The translations under genes and the position numbers were made by a program. Shown here piece after piece: positions 25,627-47,524 of a DNA stretch of 64,000 nucleotides. Below the pieces are notes generated by a model. It had not been told where the DNA came from, ran no database searches, and saw only the letters and a program-made list of their open reading frames with translations. The stretch comes from Amoebidium appalachense (taxonomy: Eukaryota; Ichthyosporea). The number at the start of each line of letters is the position of its first letter. Within the stretch, counting starts at the first letter, position 1. The DNA lies in the NCBI GenBank assembly GCA_963693365.1, contig CAVNZM010000001.1, positions 21,080,001 to 21,144,000 on the forward strand. The letters are read 5' to 3'.

Positions 25627-26060
25627 ACGTGCGTGCGTGTGTGGGTGTGGGTGTGGGTGTGGGTGTGGGTGTGGGTGTGGATGTGTGTGTTTGTGGGGTG
25701 TGTGTGGGGGGGGGAGGGGGGTGCGCGCGCACGTGTTTGTAACTGTGTGCACGTGTGTATGTGTGTGTATTGGTGTTTTTGCGTGTCACTGTGGTATGTG
25801 TTTAGTAGTGCGCCATCACGTGCATGTTAACAAATGTGTGCATGTGTGTGCACACGTGCCACTCACGCGCACGTGCACACGGCATGTGTATGTGTACGTA
25901 CAGTCACGAGTTTGTGTGTGTGTGGAGCATAATATGCATACGCGTGCGAGCATGTGTGTGTGTGCATGCACACATGCGTGAGTGCGTGCGTGCGTGCGTG
26001 CGTGCGTGTGTGCATTCGTGCGTACGCTTGCATGCGTGCGTGCGTGTTGTATATTCACCC
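25240..26060. repeat. (GT)n and GT/CG alternating tracts
   Basis: Long GT tracts at 25312-25362 and 25585-25622, a GTGGGT hexamer array (about 25638-25680), and CGTG words to 26050. Produces only Cys/Val or Thr/His frames. Confidence 0.9.
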
Positions 26061-26339
26061 TATGAGTATGTTTGTGTGAGAGTTATTAATAAGACACCAA
26101 TATTCTTTTTTGATTGTTTTATGGCCGGTCCGATGATCGATATCACAGGCGGCGCTAGTAGCGCCAGACTGCCGTGGATACTGAGCCCCCTCTGGGCCGT
26201 AATAAATCACATTGCGCTGATTGTCAGCCCACAGGCCCGTTCGTCGTGGCACTACGTAAATACATCTATTATTAGGGCCCCTCCAACGGAGCCAGAAACA
26301 TAGATCCTACAGCCCAACCAAGCTACTATCCCTTCTTGT

Positions 26340-26457
<118 letters not shown>

Positions 26458-26734
26458 CGCTCTGTGTGTCAGGAAGGATCGTGTAATTATGACCATCACA
26501 CCAACTCCTTCCGATCGGTGGACTAGAATCTATATTTGGCAAAAAAAAAGGCACATGATTCGGAGAGAGAAAGGTCCTGGAGGTTAAAGAGTCGTCCGAC
26601 ATAACGTCCAGGAGATACGTGGGATCAAAAATGTATTAGGTTGGGCATTTCGGGATTTGTAATAGTAGAGATATGAGTCCTCCCTGGTAGTTTCCTCCCC
26701 CACGGCGCGGGGGGGGGGGGGGGGGGGGGGGGGG

Positions 26735-26850
26735 GAATCGAATTGCAGAGGGAACCCTCTGCAGAGGTACCTCTGGGATCGGCCGATTTTGGTTAATCCC
26801 AGAGGGTACACACCGATCGCAGAGGGGAATCGGTTAAATCGCAGAGGGGG
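26735..26850. repeat. CCTCTGC/GCAGAGG motif cluster 1
   Basis: Short motifs GCAGAGG, CCTCTGCAGAGG, CCTCTGGGAT and its complement ATCCCAGAGG recur seven or more times within about 110 bp. Related to the cluster at 27733-27960. Confidence 0.7.
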
Positions 26851-27116
26851 GGGATGTGCTGTTTATTAACGACATGTAGGTGAGCTGTGATGAGTAGTCG
26901 GCACCAAGGCCAACAGTACTTCTGGTGTGTGTGTGATAGCAACCGCAATGTGTCTGGTAGGCTACTATTACTGCATAGTCACGGTACCCGGTCCGAGCAT
27001 TGTTTAAAACAACGTCCAAGTTGTGACGACACGTGAGAGGGCGAGTTTCCCTTCTCCCCCTCATACTCGATCTCGCCTTCAGTATTCTTCGGTTTGCTTC
27101 TGCGTAGTGTCCTGTG

Positions 27117-27117
<1 letters not shown>

Positions 27118-27154
<37 letters not shown>

Positions 27155-27365
27155 CCCCCCCCCCCCCCCTCTCTCTCTCCCCCCTTCCTCCCTCTCTCTC
27201 TCCCTCGCTCTCCCTCGCACCCTCCCTCGCTTTCCCTCTCCCTCTCCCTCTCCTTCTCCCTCTCCCCCTCTCCCTCCCCCTCCCCCTCCCCCTCGCTCTC
27301 TCCCTTCCTCCCTCCCTCCCTCCGTCCTTCCGTCCGTCCCTCCCTCCCTCCCTCCCTCCCTCCCT
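27118..27365. repeat. CT-rich pyrimidine tract
   Basis: (CT)n, a C-run and CCCT/CCCTCT units of the same kind as at 1351-2760. No coding content. Confidence 0.9.
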
Positions 27366-27732
27366 GCTGGGATGGGTTCGGGCAAGTGACTCACCGTTAG
27401 TAATACGGGGAAAAACGTGACTTCTTCAGAGGTTGGCTACACCGGATAGAGAGCTAGCAGAATGAGGGCACATATTTTTGTTCTGAGTTGAATTTTTCCA
27501 TTCCTGCAAGTTCCGCCTTTCAATGAACACAACAATGCTTGAGAACAACAGTGCGTGTACACAGTGTATATACTAGGATAGCTGTGCACTTCGTCACGGT
27601 TACTTTTAGTAGTGCCGCCGTGACCACCGTGTCTTACTGTGTGCGGTGCGGAGTGACGTGTGTTTTTATCACGTGGAATTTATTTTATCTTGTGTGCCAT
27701 TTCGGCGCCCACGTGCACGTGGTGCCGCCTGC

Positions 27733-27960
27733 ACCTCTGCGTTCAAACCTGACACCTCAGCAATTCTGCAGTGCCCTCTGGGATTACCCTCTGCAACATG
27801 TGTGCAGAGGGGCGTTTTGCCCATATATGGCAGGAGGACCTCTGCAAATGGGCTCCTAATTGCAGAGGTGGGCCTGTTTTGCGTAAAACTTGCACAACAA
27901 CCCTCTGCGCTCATGCAGTTGCCCCCCTGTACCTCTGCAGAGGGCCCTCTCTGCGATTGG
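27733..27960. repeat. CCTCTGC/GCAGAGG motif cluster 2
   Basis: At least ten occurrences of CCTCTGC, GCAGAGG or CCTCTGGGAT in about 230 bp, in both orientations, ending in a G-run at 27969. Shares CCTCTGGGAT and CCTCTGCAGAGG with cluster 1 about 1 kb away. Confidence 0.7.
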
Positions 27961-29694
27961 GTATCGCCGGGGGGGGGGGGGGAGGGGGGGGGGGGGGGGG
28001 GGGGGGGGAGAGGGGGGGGGGAGGGGGGCTGTGGATGGGCCGGGGAGGGGGGGGAGGGAGTACTCCCTCCTCCTTTCCTACTACAGTAACTACTGTTAAC
28101 TTGGGGATGGTGGGTGGGGTGGTGGGGTGGTTGGGGGGGGGGGGGGGGGGGAGGGGGGAGGGGGGGGGAAGAGGGGGGAACCCACATAGGGCTTGTGGCA
28201 GTTCACTCCACCACCACCCCTCCATACCAACCCATCACCACAACCAGCGCCACCACCAACCACTTACCGTAAGGCTTCGAGAGTCTGACCAGTGTGTTAA
28301 ATTCTAATCGGGTCAGGGCTCAGACTTGCTCACCGTGTGTGTGTGTGTGCATGTGTCTGTGCCTTTTGCAAAAATTGTAAATGTGGGTATTTGCATGTCT
28401 CAATATGTTGTGTGTGTGTGCTTGAGGAGTGTGTACATACCGCAGCACGATAGATCGTGCACTGCCAGATAATACTAGTGGTGTGTGAGTGTACATGTAT
28501 ATCATCGTGTTCAGCGGTATGAGCGTGTGCAAAAGCGCTCGCGCGCGTGTCACAGTGTGTGCGTGTGTATGTGCGCGCGTGTGCGTGTGTTCGTGAGTTT
28601 ATGTGTGTTTTTGTGTGTATGTTTGTGCGTTAGTGATAGTCATTGAAACGCCCGCGGATTGCCTTGAATACGGGTCATTGACAACTGGTCCGTGAATGGT
28701 ATACCATGGTGTGTGCTTAGTGTCTGCTGCAATTATTGATGTTGTTTGTGTGTGTGTGTGTGTGTGTGTACGCGCCTGCGCACGTGCGCGCACGAGATGC
28801 ATGCACGTGTGCGCACCAGGCAGATGACGAGCAAGGGGGAAAGGAGGCTGGGGGAAGAGGGGGGGGGGGGGGGGTTGGGGGGAGTAGTAAGAGGGAAACG
28901 GGAGAGATAGTGTGCCACGTGTGTGCGCGCCCATCATAATGTGCCACCTCGCCATGAGCATTTTATACCGTGGTATCGTGTAAGTTTGTCGGTGAGTATG
29001 TGTGGCGTGTGTGCCTGCGTACGCAACCACTGTGTGTACACTTTTCACCATGCTATCTTTTTATAATGAATGTCCGTGTCAGAGTGCGAGATTTCGGTGA
29101 ATTTGTGTAAAACTTTGTTTGTGTATGTGTGTATCAGCATCTCCGAGCGGGAAAGTATGTGTGGACCAGGGCCCATCGGCCGTATGTTTGCCACGGTGCA
29201 TGTTGCACTGCTTGTGATGTGAAACGTGCACCATGTGAAGTAGCGCGATTACTTGGCATCATGGCCCAGTCACCTGTGCAGTTGGTAGATCTAGTAATAT
29301 TAACGGTTTATTATAATTGTTGGCCTCTGCCGGTACCCGTGTCTAAAATCAGCCTTGTTACATACAGTATCACATACGACAGTACCTCAAAGGAAGCTGA
29401 TACCGTGCTACTCAGAGCAGAATGTGTTGGTGGCAGGAGGTGTAAAATGATTTTCAAATTTCAAGAAGTGCGAAGTATTTACATGTTGCTACTGCAGCAA
29501 GACTGAACACGTCTTAACCGTTACTCTACCAGTGCATGTGTGTTGTTCGCTAATATATCCTGGCTCGCAATTGGGTGACCACACTTACATGCATTTGTGC
29601 TATAGCATCACTGATATTACTCAGTGATTTGAACAGGTATATATATCTATACTGAATTCAGGACCCGCGTTCAAACTTGCATGCCCAAGGCCAC
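27961..29694. other. Spacer, G-runs, GT tracts and unique sequence
   Basis: G-runs (27969-28030, 28133-28170), a (GT)n tract (28746-28768) and unique sequence 28950-29690. A 125-codon open frame at 29129-29506 (+) has no recognisable domain, and I do not call it a gene. Confidence 0.5.
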
Positions 29695-30855
29695 CTACGC
29701 TTTCCCCGCGCTTGGCTGGGGGCGGAAGGGGCAGCCAACAGCGCCCACGCCCTTCAGCTCGTCCTTCAGCTTGACAGGGCCCAGCTCCTCGATCAGGTAG
29801 CCGTCGGGGTAGATCTTGCCCAGCGGGTGCATGTTGCGGCGGTAGCGCCCTCCAGGCAGCACGGACTGTGTGCTTGTGGGCATGACGGGGAACACACGTG
29901 GGGGCAGCAGGAAGCGCACGGCCAGGCCGTGGGCCTTGAGCACCATGTCGGTCAGCACCATGGCCACCCCGCTGGGCCGGGGCAGCCCCAGCACCTCACC
30001 GGTCAGGCGGCGGCCCAGCTGCATGTAGAGCTGCGCCACCACGTAGGGCCGCACCAGGAAGTGGGTCCATGCAGGCCACTGCGCCAGCACCACGTCAAGT
30101 GTGGTGTTGGCCAGGATGGCGTTGGCCTTGTGGAACACGGCGTGCTTGGCGTCGTAGTCGCGCTGGAACTGGAGCGCATCGTCCCACGAGGCCGGGATGT
30201 CCTTGATGCCCATGGCCGTACCGATGCGCTTCCAGTGCTGGTAGATGGCGTCCTTCTCAAAGTCCTCGGTCTCGCGGTATCCCCAGTGGTCCACGGCCTG
30301 GGGGGGCTCACACATGAAACAGGTCAGCACATACACAAAGTCCTCGTTGCTGATGGGGTAGCGCCCGTGCAGCGCATTGACACGAGTAAGAGCGCGCTGA
30401 CTGTCGGGTGTGTGGTGGCCGTACTGCATGATGTGTGCAATGAAGATGCCCGTGTCCTCGGCGCGCTTGGCTGCCCGTGCCTGGTCCGGCCCAGCCTCGC
30501 CCGTGCTCACCAGCAGACGAGAGATGGACGGAATGACAAAGGTGCGCATGTAGGCATGCAGGGCATTGCCGCTGTCGTTGGCCAGGAAGGGCCACTCGTA
30601 CTCAAACGCGCTCATGGCCACGTCGCGCAGCACATCGTCGGGAACGGGGCCCTCAGCTTTTGCCTTCCGATACTTGCGCCTGTTGCTGTTGCGGCGACGG
30701 TAGCGCAGCAGTGCCACGACAGAGAGATACGACACAGCACCCAGCGCCAGCTTCTCGCCCCGGCCAAGACCCTGCAGCATCGAGGGCAGCCCCTTGAAAA
30801 ACTCCACCGCCTGGCTAGGCGCCGGCGTCCACGCGCCAAACACACTGGCCGCCAT
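29695..30855 (-). CDS. ER-bound oxygenase mpaB / rubber oxygenase (DUF2236) family protein
   Basis: An intronless frame of 386 aa. The mpaB/latex-clearing-protein family comprises haem-containing or related oxygenases; fungal MpaB cleaves a farnesyl side chain in the ER and bacterial members cleave polyisoprene. Residues 35-50 form one hydrophobic segment followed by a strongly basic stretch (RYRRRNSNRRKYRK), consistent with an N-terminal membrane anchor. Family-like features include MRTFVIPSISRLLVSTGE, RAEDTGIFIAHIMQYG, HGRYPISNEDFVYVLTCFMCEPPQ (presented here in part) and RPYVVAQLY. The C-terminus is rich in Pro and Gly. Assignment is by remembered family pattern; the substrate is unknown. 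The absence of introns contrasts with the intron-dense neighbours. It is divergently transcribed from PIGO across 782 bp. Confidence 0.75.
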   Translation of the reverse strand: MAASVFGAWTPAPSQAVEFFKGLPSMLQGLGRGEKLALGAVSYLSVVALLRYRRRNSNRRKYRKAKAEGPVPDDVLRDVAMSAFEYEWPFLANDSGNALHAYMRTFVIPSISRLLVSTGEAGPDQARAAKRAEDTGIFIAHIMQYGHHTPDSQRALTRVNALHGRYPISNEDFVYVLTCFMCEPPQAVDHWGYRETEDFEKDAIYQHWKRIGTAMGIKDIPASWDDALQFQRDYDAKHAVFHKANAILANTTLDVVLAQWPAWTHFLVRPYVVAQLYMQLGRRLTGEVLGLPRPSGVAMVLTDMVLKAHGLAVRFLLPPRVFPVMPTSTQSVLPGGRYRRNMHPLGKIYPDGYLIEELGPVKLKDELKGVGAVGCPFRPQPSAGKA

Positions 30856-31637
30856 TTCCTATGGATCTGAAGCACCAGAATGGGGCGATATACGTATCTA
30901 TCAAGTGTAATTCCTAGTTGTGCAACACGGCAGTCTTGTTCTCAAATACTATGTTGGTGTAACCGGATAGCGTGGACTTTATAGCCCCCGCGGCCCGCGT
31001 GTAATCGCATTCTTTCGTCATGACTCTGGCTCCAAGATCTCACGAGGGCCGTGACTCTGGAATCTGGATCACGCCGATTGCTACGTGCTGATTGGTTTAC
31101 GCCAAAGCAAATAGAATCCCCACAAACCCTGATTTGCACCGTGGTCCGTGGGATTCGGAAGCCCAAGCCGCACGGGCCGGCCCGCCGCACCCAAGCAGCC
31201 TTGATCTGTCAAATTATTTAGCACTAAACTTTCCCTTATATTTTCCTTTGCGCTATCATGGGATATGAAATCCCTGCATGATGCTGCCGTTGCCTGCCTT
31301 CACCAGTGCACCCTGCTAAGTTGCTCCATATGTTAGCAGCTTGTTGTTTTGGTTTAGGAGACCGCCTTTCCCAGCCAGATTACCAATCAGAATCGGCGAG
31401 ACATGCCAGCCAATGGGTGTTCGTTTCTATTGATGTCGTCACATTCCACCTGAGTTGTCTCAGGGGCTGACGGCCCCCTGGCAGGCTGGCAGTGGCAGCA
31501 CCAGTGGCCCACTCCTACACAGGCAGTCTCTTTCTGGCGCAGCATATGCATAGTGTCTGTGTGCCAGTGTGTACGTGCCAGGTTCACGACCATCTACATA
31601 CGCTCGTGCCCGGAGCAGGGCGCAGGTGTCTGCGGTC
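30856..31637. promoter_or_regulatory. Divergent promoter region between mpaB-like gene and PIGO
   Basis: 782-bp spacer separating two head-to-head genes. Contains CTGATTGG (31088-31095) and CCAAT (31383-31387, 31410-31414). No TATA box is evident. A shared bidirectional promoter is plausible but unproven. Confidence 0.5.
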
Positions 31638-42772
<11,135 letters not shown>

Positions 42773-42790
42773 CGCACGTTGCTTGGTGAA

Positions 42791-42829
<39 letters not shown>

Positions 42830-42913
42830 GCTAATGGCAAGGAGCGGGTAAGGGCCGTGGTGGTCACTGCAGGGCAGGGCCGATTATGACACAAGTATGA
42901 AGCAGAAGAATTA

Positions 42914-42919
42914 AATAAA
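42914..42919 (+). terminator. Polyadenylation signal AATAAA, PIGO
   Basis: AATAAA 142 nt after the PIGO stop, in an A/T-rich context with a second AATAAA shortly after. Confidence 0.6.
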
Positions 42920-43119
42920 AATTATAAATAATAAATTATAAAAAGGAGAAGGTCTACATGCTCCCTGCGGTACTGTGGATGCCCTTGGGGTGCTGATGGT
43001 GGGGACCTTTATGTCCCAATTGATGCCTTCTTTGACCAGCCTGTTCTTACATATGCAACTTTACACCTATCTCAATGTGTATGTCCAGCCTCTTTTTTCT
43101 ATACCGAATTCTCGACTGG

Positions 43120-43285
43120 CCATGTACCACGCTGAGGGATCAGACTAGCCAACCAACCCCCCCCCCCCCCCCCTCCCCCCCCCCCCCCCCCCTTCTCTCC
43201 CCAACCTGAAACTGGTCTGTGTGCTTTGAGTAAACAGCCTAAGCACTAGTCACTGTGACCACGTATGGCTCATCTTTCTATATTC
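43120..43285 (+). repeat. Interspersed repeat copy B (matches 7105-7215)
   Basis: Carries the same ordered words as copy A: CGCTGAGGGAT, C-runs, ACCTGAAACTGGT, GAGTAAACAGC and CTCATCTTTC. Two C-runs have expanded within it (43158-43191). Confidence 0.7.
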
Positions 43286-43372
43286 AACGTTATATCTTCC
43301 ATATTCAACGTTATATCTTCCAATCCAACGTTATATCTTCTATATTCAACGTTATATCTTCCATATCCACCG
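43272..43372 (+). repeat. 21-bp tandem array (AACGTTATATCTTCCATATTC)
   Basis: Four to five imperfect copies of AACGTTATATCTTCCATATT plus C. A second array of 23-bp units (TTTCTTTCTATATCCAATAC and TAT) lies at about 43527-43576. Confidence 0.88.
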
Positions 43373-43700
43373 GGGTCCCCATGATGATATCCGTATTATT
43401 GGCCAACATCCAGCATATCCCTAAAATCTTCCGTATTCTTTCTACATTCAATACTATACCTAAATATCCGCTCAGTGTTTCTATTCCAACATCCCGTCTC
43501 TATAAAGAACTCTAGAGATCTAGCCATTTCTTTCTATATCCAATACTATTTCTTTCTATATCCAATACTATTTCTTTGAACATTCTACATATATCATTGA
43601 ATATTATGAGGGAGTTTTCGAAATTAGTGAGTCGTTTTTTATTTATTTTATTAGTACTTTTTTTTTTATGTGGGGGGGGGGGGGGGGGGGGGGAAAGGGG

Positions 43701-43736
<36 letters not shown>

Positions 43737-44193
43737 AATATAAAGCAGAGAATATCGAAAACCACCCTGGTAAACCCCCTCCCCCCTTCTTCCCCCCCCC
43801 CCCCCCCGCTCTCCCGCCCACCCACTCACCCACCCCTTCAGCTAACCACCAACTGTGTGGATCACCCCCGTCCCTCCCTCCACCGAAAAAAAAAAAACAA
43901 AAAAAAACCCCAGGGCCGGACAGTTAAATTTGGCGCCATACCCATATGGAAAACATCATGTAAAGTTACTGAGTAAACTGCCGTGTTTGCGAATTAATAT
44001 GTACACCAAGTTATGAATACATATTTGGGGGCCTGATATCGATCCGAGGGGAGTTAGTTCGTGCTGGACCCCCGTGTATCCAACATAATGCAGCAATTTT
44101 TAACATTTTTTAACTTTGAAAAGTGCCTGGGATCCTTGGGGGGGGGAGGGAGGGAAGGGGGCAGGCCTGAGAATAAGTGAAATCCCTCTAGCT

Positions 44194-44227
<34 letters not shown>

Positions 44228-45710
44228 ACGCTGCACCCGGCATCCACCTGCGGCCGTCAGTGGGGAGGGGTCACTAACACCCCCCCACCCAGGTGTAATC
44301 ATTCGAGAGTCCTTCACATGTGTCCATTCCGCATCCATCTAGATCTTACTCCTCCTATATATAATATACTCCTATATATAATATACCTATTTACCCTCTT
44401 GTTCGGCATACATGTTCTTTCTACCAGTGCAAGGCATTGAGCACCATATCTAATATTATTGATGAAGTTTTAAAAACATTCCATGCCATACCCATCACTC
44501 GTGTACTCATTCTGTATTCAACGAGGTCTCTGCCATAGTATTGTATATCCAGCCTGTTCGTTTTCCGAAGTATATATCCAATACCATATTTCATTTCTAC
44601 TTGTTCATATCCGGCATGACATTGTTCGTTCTGGAGTATAACATCACATGTAACTTCTAATACTCAGCATTCTCTCTAATTCAAATCACATATCTAGGTC
44701 TATCTACTCATGATAAGCCTATCCCCCAATTATTGCAATTGCACACCATCTCTGGATATATCTAGTTATATCCAGCCTCGTTTTCTTTCTATCATTTATT
44801 CCTACGGAGACATCCCAACATGATTCCATATTCCATAGCCATTTAACCCCAACAGGCGCTTCACCAAGAATACGGGCAGTGAAACCAGGATTTTCCCGGT
44901 AGCCAGTAAGATTCACTTCCGAATATCTGCGGCGCAATGAACACAATGGTTCATTGGTTATATCCCGTGTCTCGCCATATCCTCCCTTATGTATGTTTTT
45001 TCTCATATATAACTGCGCAGCTGTCATTTTTCTGACACTGGCCATAGAATAGGCAGATGGCATCTAGACACGCCGCAGTATGTTGGTCTAGGGAGTTCCA
45101 GTTTCTGTTCGGTTGTTGGCATTTACACGCTATCCCAATTACACGTACTTTAGACTATTTGCTAAATATCAAAAAGTATGATCATGATATGTTCTCTGTG
45201 TTTTACTCTTGCATTGATAACCGTTTAGTAATTTGATCGACGTAGCCGAGCCTATACATGAGATTTTCGAAGTTTCACTGTTGCATTTTCCGTTTAAAGT
45301 TTGGTATATCTTGTTGGATATCCGGTAAATCTATCTATGCATGACTATCTCGTTGTGTGTATGGCGATTGTACTTTATATCCATTCTTAACGTTCTCTGT
45401 CTGATGCCCCGATCCGAATAGAATCTGTGCCGGCCTGACACACACGAACACAGAAACACGCGCACACGCACCCATTGCACAACACCACCAACAACCGGAC
45501 CCCATTCATTTCTCTTTATGGACATCAGTCACTTCCACGGTCTTCGGGTTTTCTAATGGTCCTGAACGATTATTGTTCTCGAAATGTCTAAGCTGGATTT
45601 CAAATGTAGGGTGTGGAGCCACTACTATTGTCCGTGGGCGGGGGGAGTAGGGGGGGGGGGGGGGGGGGGGAGGGGAGGGGGGGGGGAGAGGGGGGAGGGA
45701 GGGGGGATGG

Positions 45711-45741
<31 letters not shown>

Positions 45742-46675
45742 ATTTCGCCCAGAAAAACGCGAACCCTTCTCCGACTCTCCGAGTCACTTAGTGTTCCCAG
45801 ACACCTGGGCTTGTTGTAAATGAATTTAACCAGCTGTTTTGGATATGATCTATAAGCCGAACTGCTGTAGGTTCATTGAGCCCCCCCCATCCCCCCCCCA
45901 CCCCATCCCCCCCACCCCCTCCCCTCCCTCCCCCCCCCCCCCCCCGCCGGGGGGTGTGGGGGGTTTTTTTTTTGGGGGGGGGGGGGAAGGAGGGGTCGGT
46001 CGAGCACTGTGTACTTTTTGATGTTGTGCATCGTGTGGGCAGAATGTGGAAGAGAAAGGGGAATCTCCCTAGAGCAGCCCTTCATAATGTTCAGATGGCA
46101 CCCAATTTCCACTGGCTGTAATCGTTTGCACATCCGGAACATCTCAAATGTCGGAGAATGCTAAATGAGCCACTAGCACTCTGTACACAACAGACTTTTC
46201 TGGCCAGGAAAGTGCAGTGCTAACGGAGGTTTGTGCCAGAGGGTGGGTTTGGGAGGATGTGGGGTTTGATGCTCCCATCTTCAAATTCCATTATGTTCAA
46301 ATCGTTCGTTTGTGAGCGCACTTAAAGGGAGGGGTTGAACTTTGGGGATAGAGAGTGATAAGGACTGGGGGAATGGGGGGGGGGGGTGGAGGGGGTGGGG
46401 TGGGTGGGTGGGGGGTCTCAAATAATGGCACACGTGTTTTCTGGTACTGCCTGCCACGGGCTGGCCGGTCGCTCACGTCTATATTTAGCATCAGTTGGTC
46501 ATTACAAATACAGGGAGTCGCAACCACGTGCGACTTTTTCACACATGTTCACAGTCATTTCAGCAAGCACATACGAAAACTGGGCACCAAGCCCAGGGCA
46601 CAAAAACTAGCGTCACATTCAACTCTGTCTGTCGTCATTCACTACTTGTTATTTGCTCATTTAAGTATTGCACGC

Positions 46676-47320
46676 CTACTCGCTGTCGTCAAGCCTGGTC
46701 AGCAGCCAGTCCAGCACGTCCGGCTCCAGCGCCACAGGTGTGTCGTCACATTCGTCGGCCAGCAGTGTGTCGAGGTCCAACGCAGACAGGTCCACGTCGG
46801 CAAGCAGCTGCTCGATCGAGGCAGCCGGTGTCTGCAGTGAGGCCTGCGACTCGCACGTGCTAGAGGCGGGGCTGTTGAGCGAGAACGTGGTGTCAGACTC
46901 GTCCCCACTGGAAAACTCGCCCATGTCTGCGACGGAAACACTGCTCTTGGGGCTCTCTGGTGGGCGGATGTTGTTGTGCTTGAGGCGCAGGTGGTTGAGC
47001 AGGGAGCTCTCGCTGGCGTAGACCTTGTCGCAGCCTGGGTGCCTGCAGCGCACATTGCGTACAAGCTCCTTAAAAGATCGGCGCAGCCGGGGCTTCTTTG
47101 TTGCCGGGGAGCCCAACACACGTGCCTTCCGACTTATGATCTTAGCAAGGAACGGGTTCATGGCAGGCTGTGCCGGTGTGTAGGCGAAAGTCTGAGGTGC
47201 AACGTAGCTGTGTGCATAACTGCCTGCATACATGCTGCCCATCATCGACTGATCGTACCCATCATAGCCCATGCCGTAGTACCCCTGTGAGTAGTTCATG
47301 GCTGACATACTGCCATACAT
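46676..47320 (-). CDS. C2H2 zinc-finger transcription factor-like protein with acidic tail
   Basis: An intronless 214-aa frame. The N-terminus is rich in Tyr/Gly/Met/Ser (low complexity, prion-like in composition). A basic segment (SRKARVLG...TKKPRLRRSF, about 63-83) could be a nuclear localisation signal. One C2H2 finger follows: Cys92, Cys97, His110, His115 in RCRHPGCDKVYASESSLLNH. The tail (about 135-214) is strongly acidic, with EFSSGDESD, LLADVDLSALDLDTLL and EPDVLDWLL, alternating acidic and bulky hydrophobic residues as in activation domains. A single finger binds DNA weakly, so partners or the basic segment may help. A TATAAAAA (minus strand, 47475-47482) lies about 155 nt upstream, with CTGATTGG further out. 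The orthologue is unknown. Confidence 0.85.
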   Translation of the reverse strand: MYGSMSAMNYSQGYYGMGYDGYDQSMMGSMYAGSYAHSYVAPQTFAYTPAQPAMNPFLAKIISRKARVLGSPATKKPRLRRSFKELVRNVRCRHPGCDKVYASESSLLNHLRLKHNNIRPPESPKSSVSVADMGEFSSGDESDTTFSLNSPASSTCESQASLQTPAASIEQLLADVDLSALDLDTLLADECDDTPVALEPDVLDWLLTRLDDSE

Positions 47321-47474
47321 GGTTGCTCGTGTGTTTGCTTGCGCGCAGAGTGTTGTTACTGTACAAATAGCGTGAAGCGTTGCGCCCGTGGCGTCGTCAA
47401 ATAGTCATAAGCACGTTACTCGTAATGATAATGCGAGTGGCTACAACTGAGTTCGTGCAACTTCGTGCACTGCT

Positions 47475-47482
47475 TTTTATAC
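47475..47482 (-). promoter_or_regulatory. TATA box of C2H2 gene
   Basis: Reads TATAAAAA on the minus strand within GGGTATAAAAAGCAG, about 155 nt before the start codon at 47320. Confidence 0.6.
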
Positions 47483-47524
47483 CCGCCACTCCAGACAGAT
47501 TCCTCTTTATCTATCAACTGCGCG

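Larger units (their letters stand above)
42920..46296. other. AT-rich repeat-bearing island
   Basis: Composition shifts to AT-rich, with recurring words TATATCCA, ATATTCAACG and TTATATCTTCC. Holds interspersed-repeat copy B, two short tandem arrays, G/C homopolymers (43674-43732, 44197-44227, 45645-45741) and only short open frames. The best frame is 114 codons at 44719-45063 (-), with no recognised domain. Likely decayed transposon or satellite sequence. Confidence 0.55.

Noticed and set aside
29129-29506. 125-codon plus-strand frame
   Set aside because: No recognisable family, and composition is that of spacer DNA.
29677-30870. 397-codon plus-strand frame overlapping the mpaB-like gene
   Set aside because: Antisense shadow caused by high third-position GC; the minus-strand frame carries the family pattern.
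44719-45063. 114-codon minus-strand frame in the AT-rich island
   Set aside because: No recognisable domain; the region has repeat words throughout. Could be a transposon remnant, but this cannot be supported.
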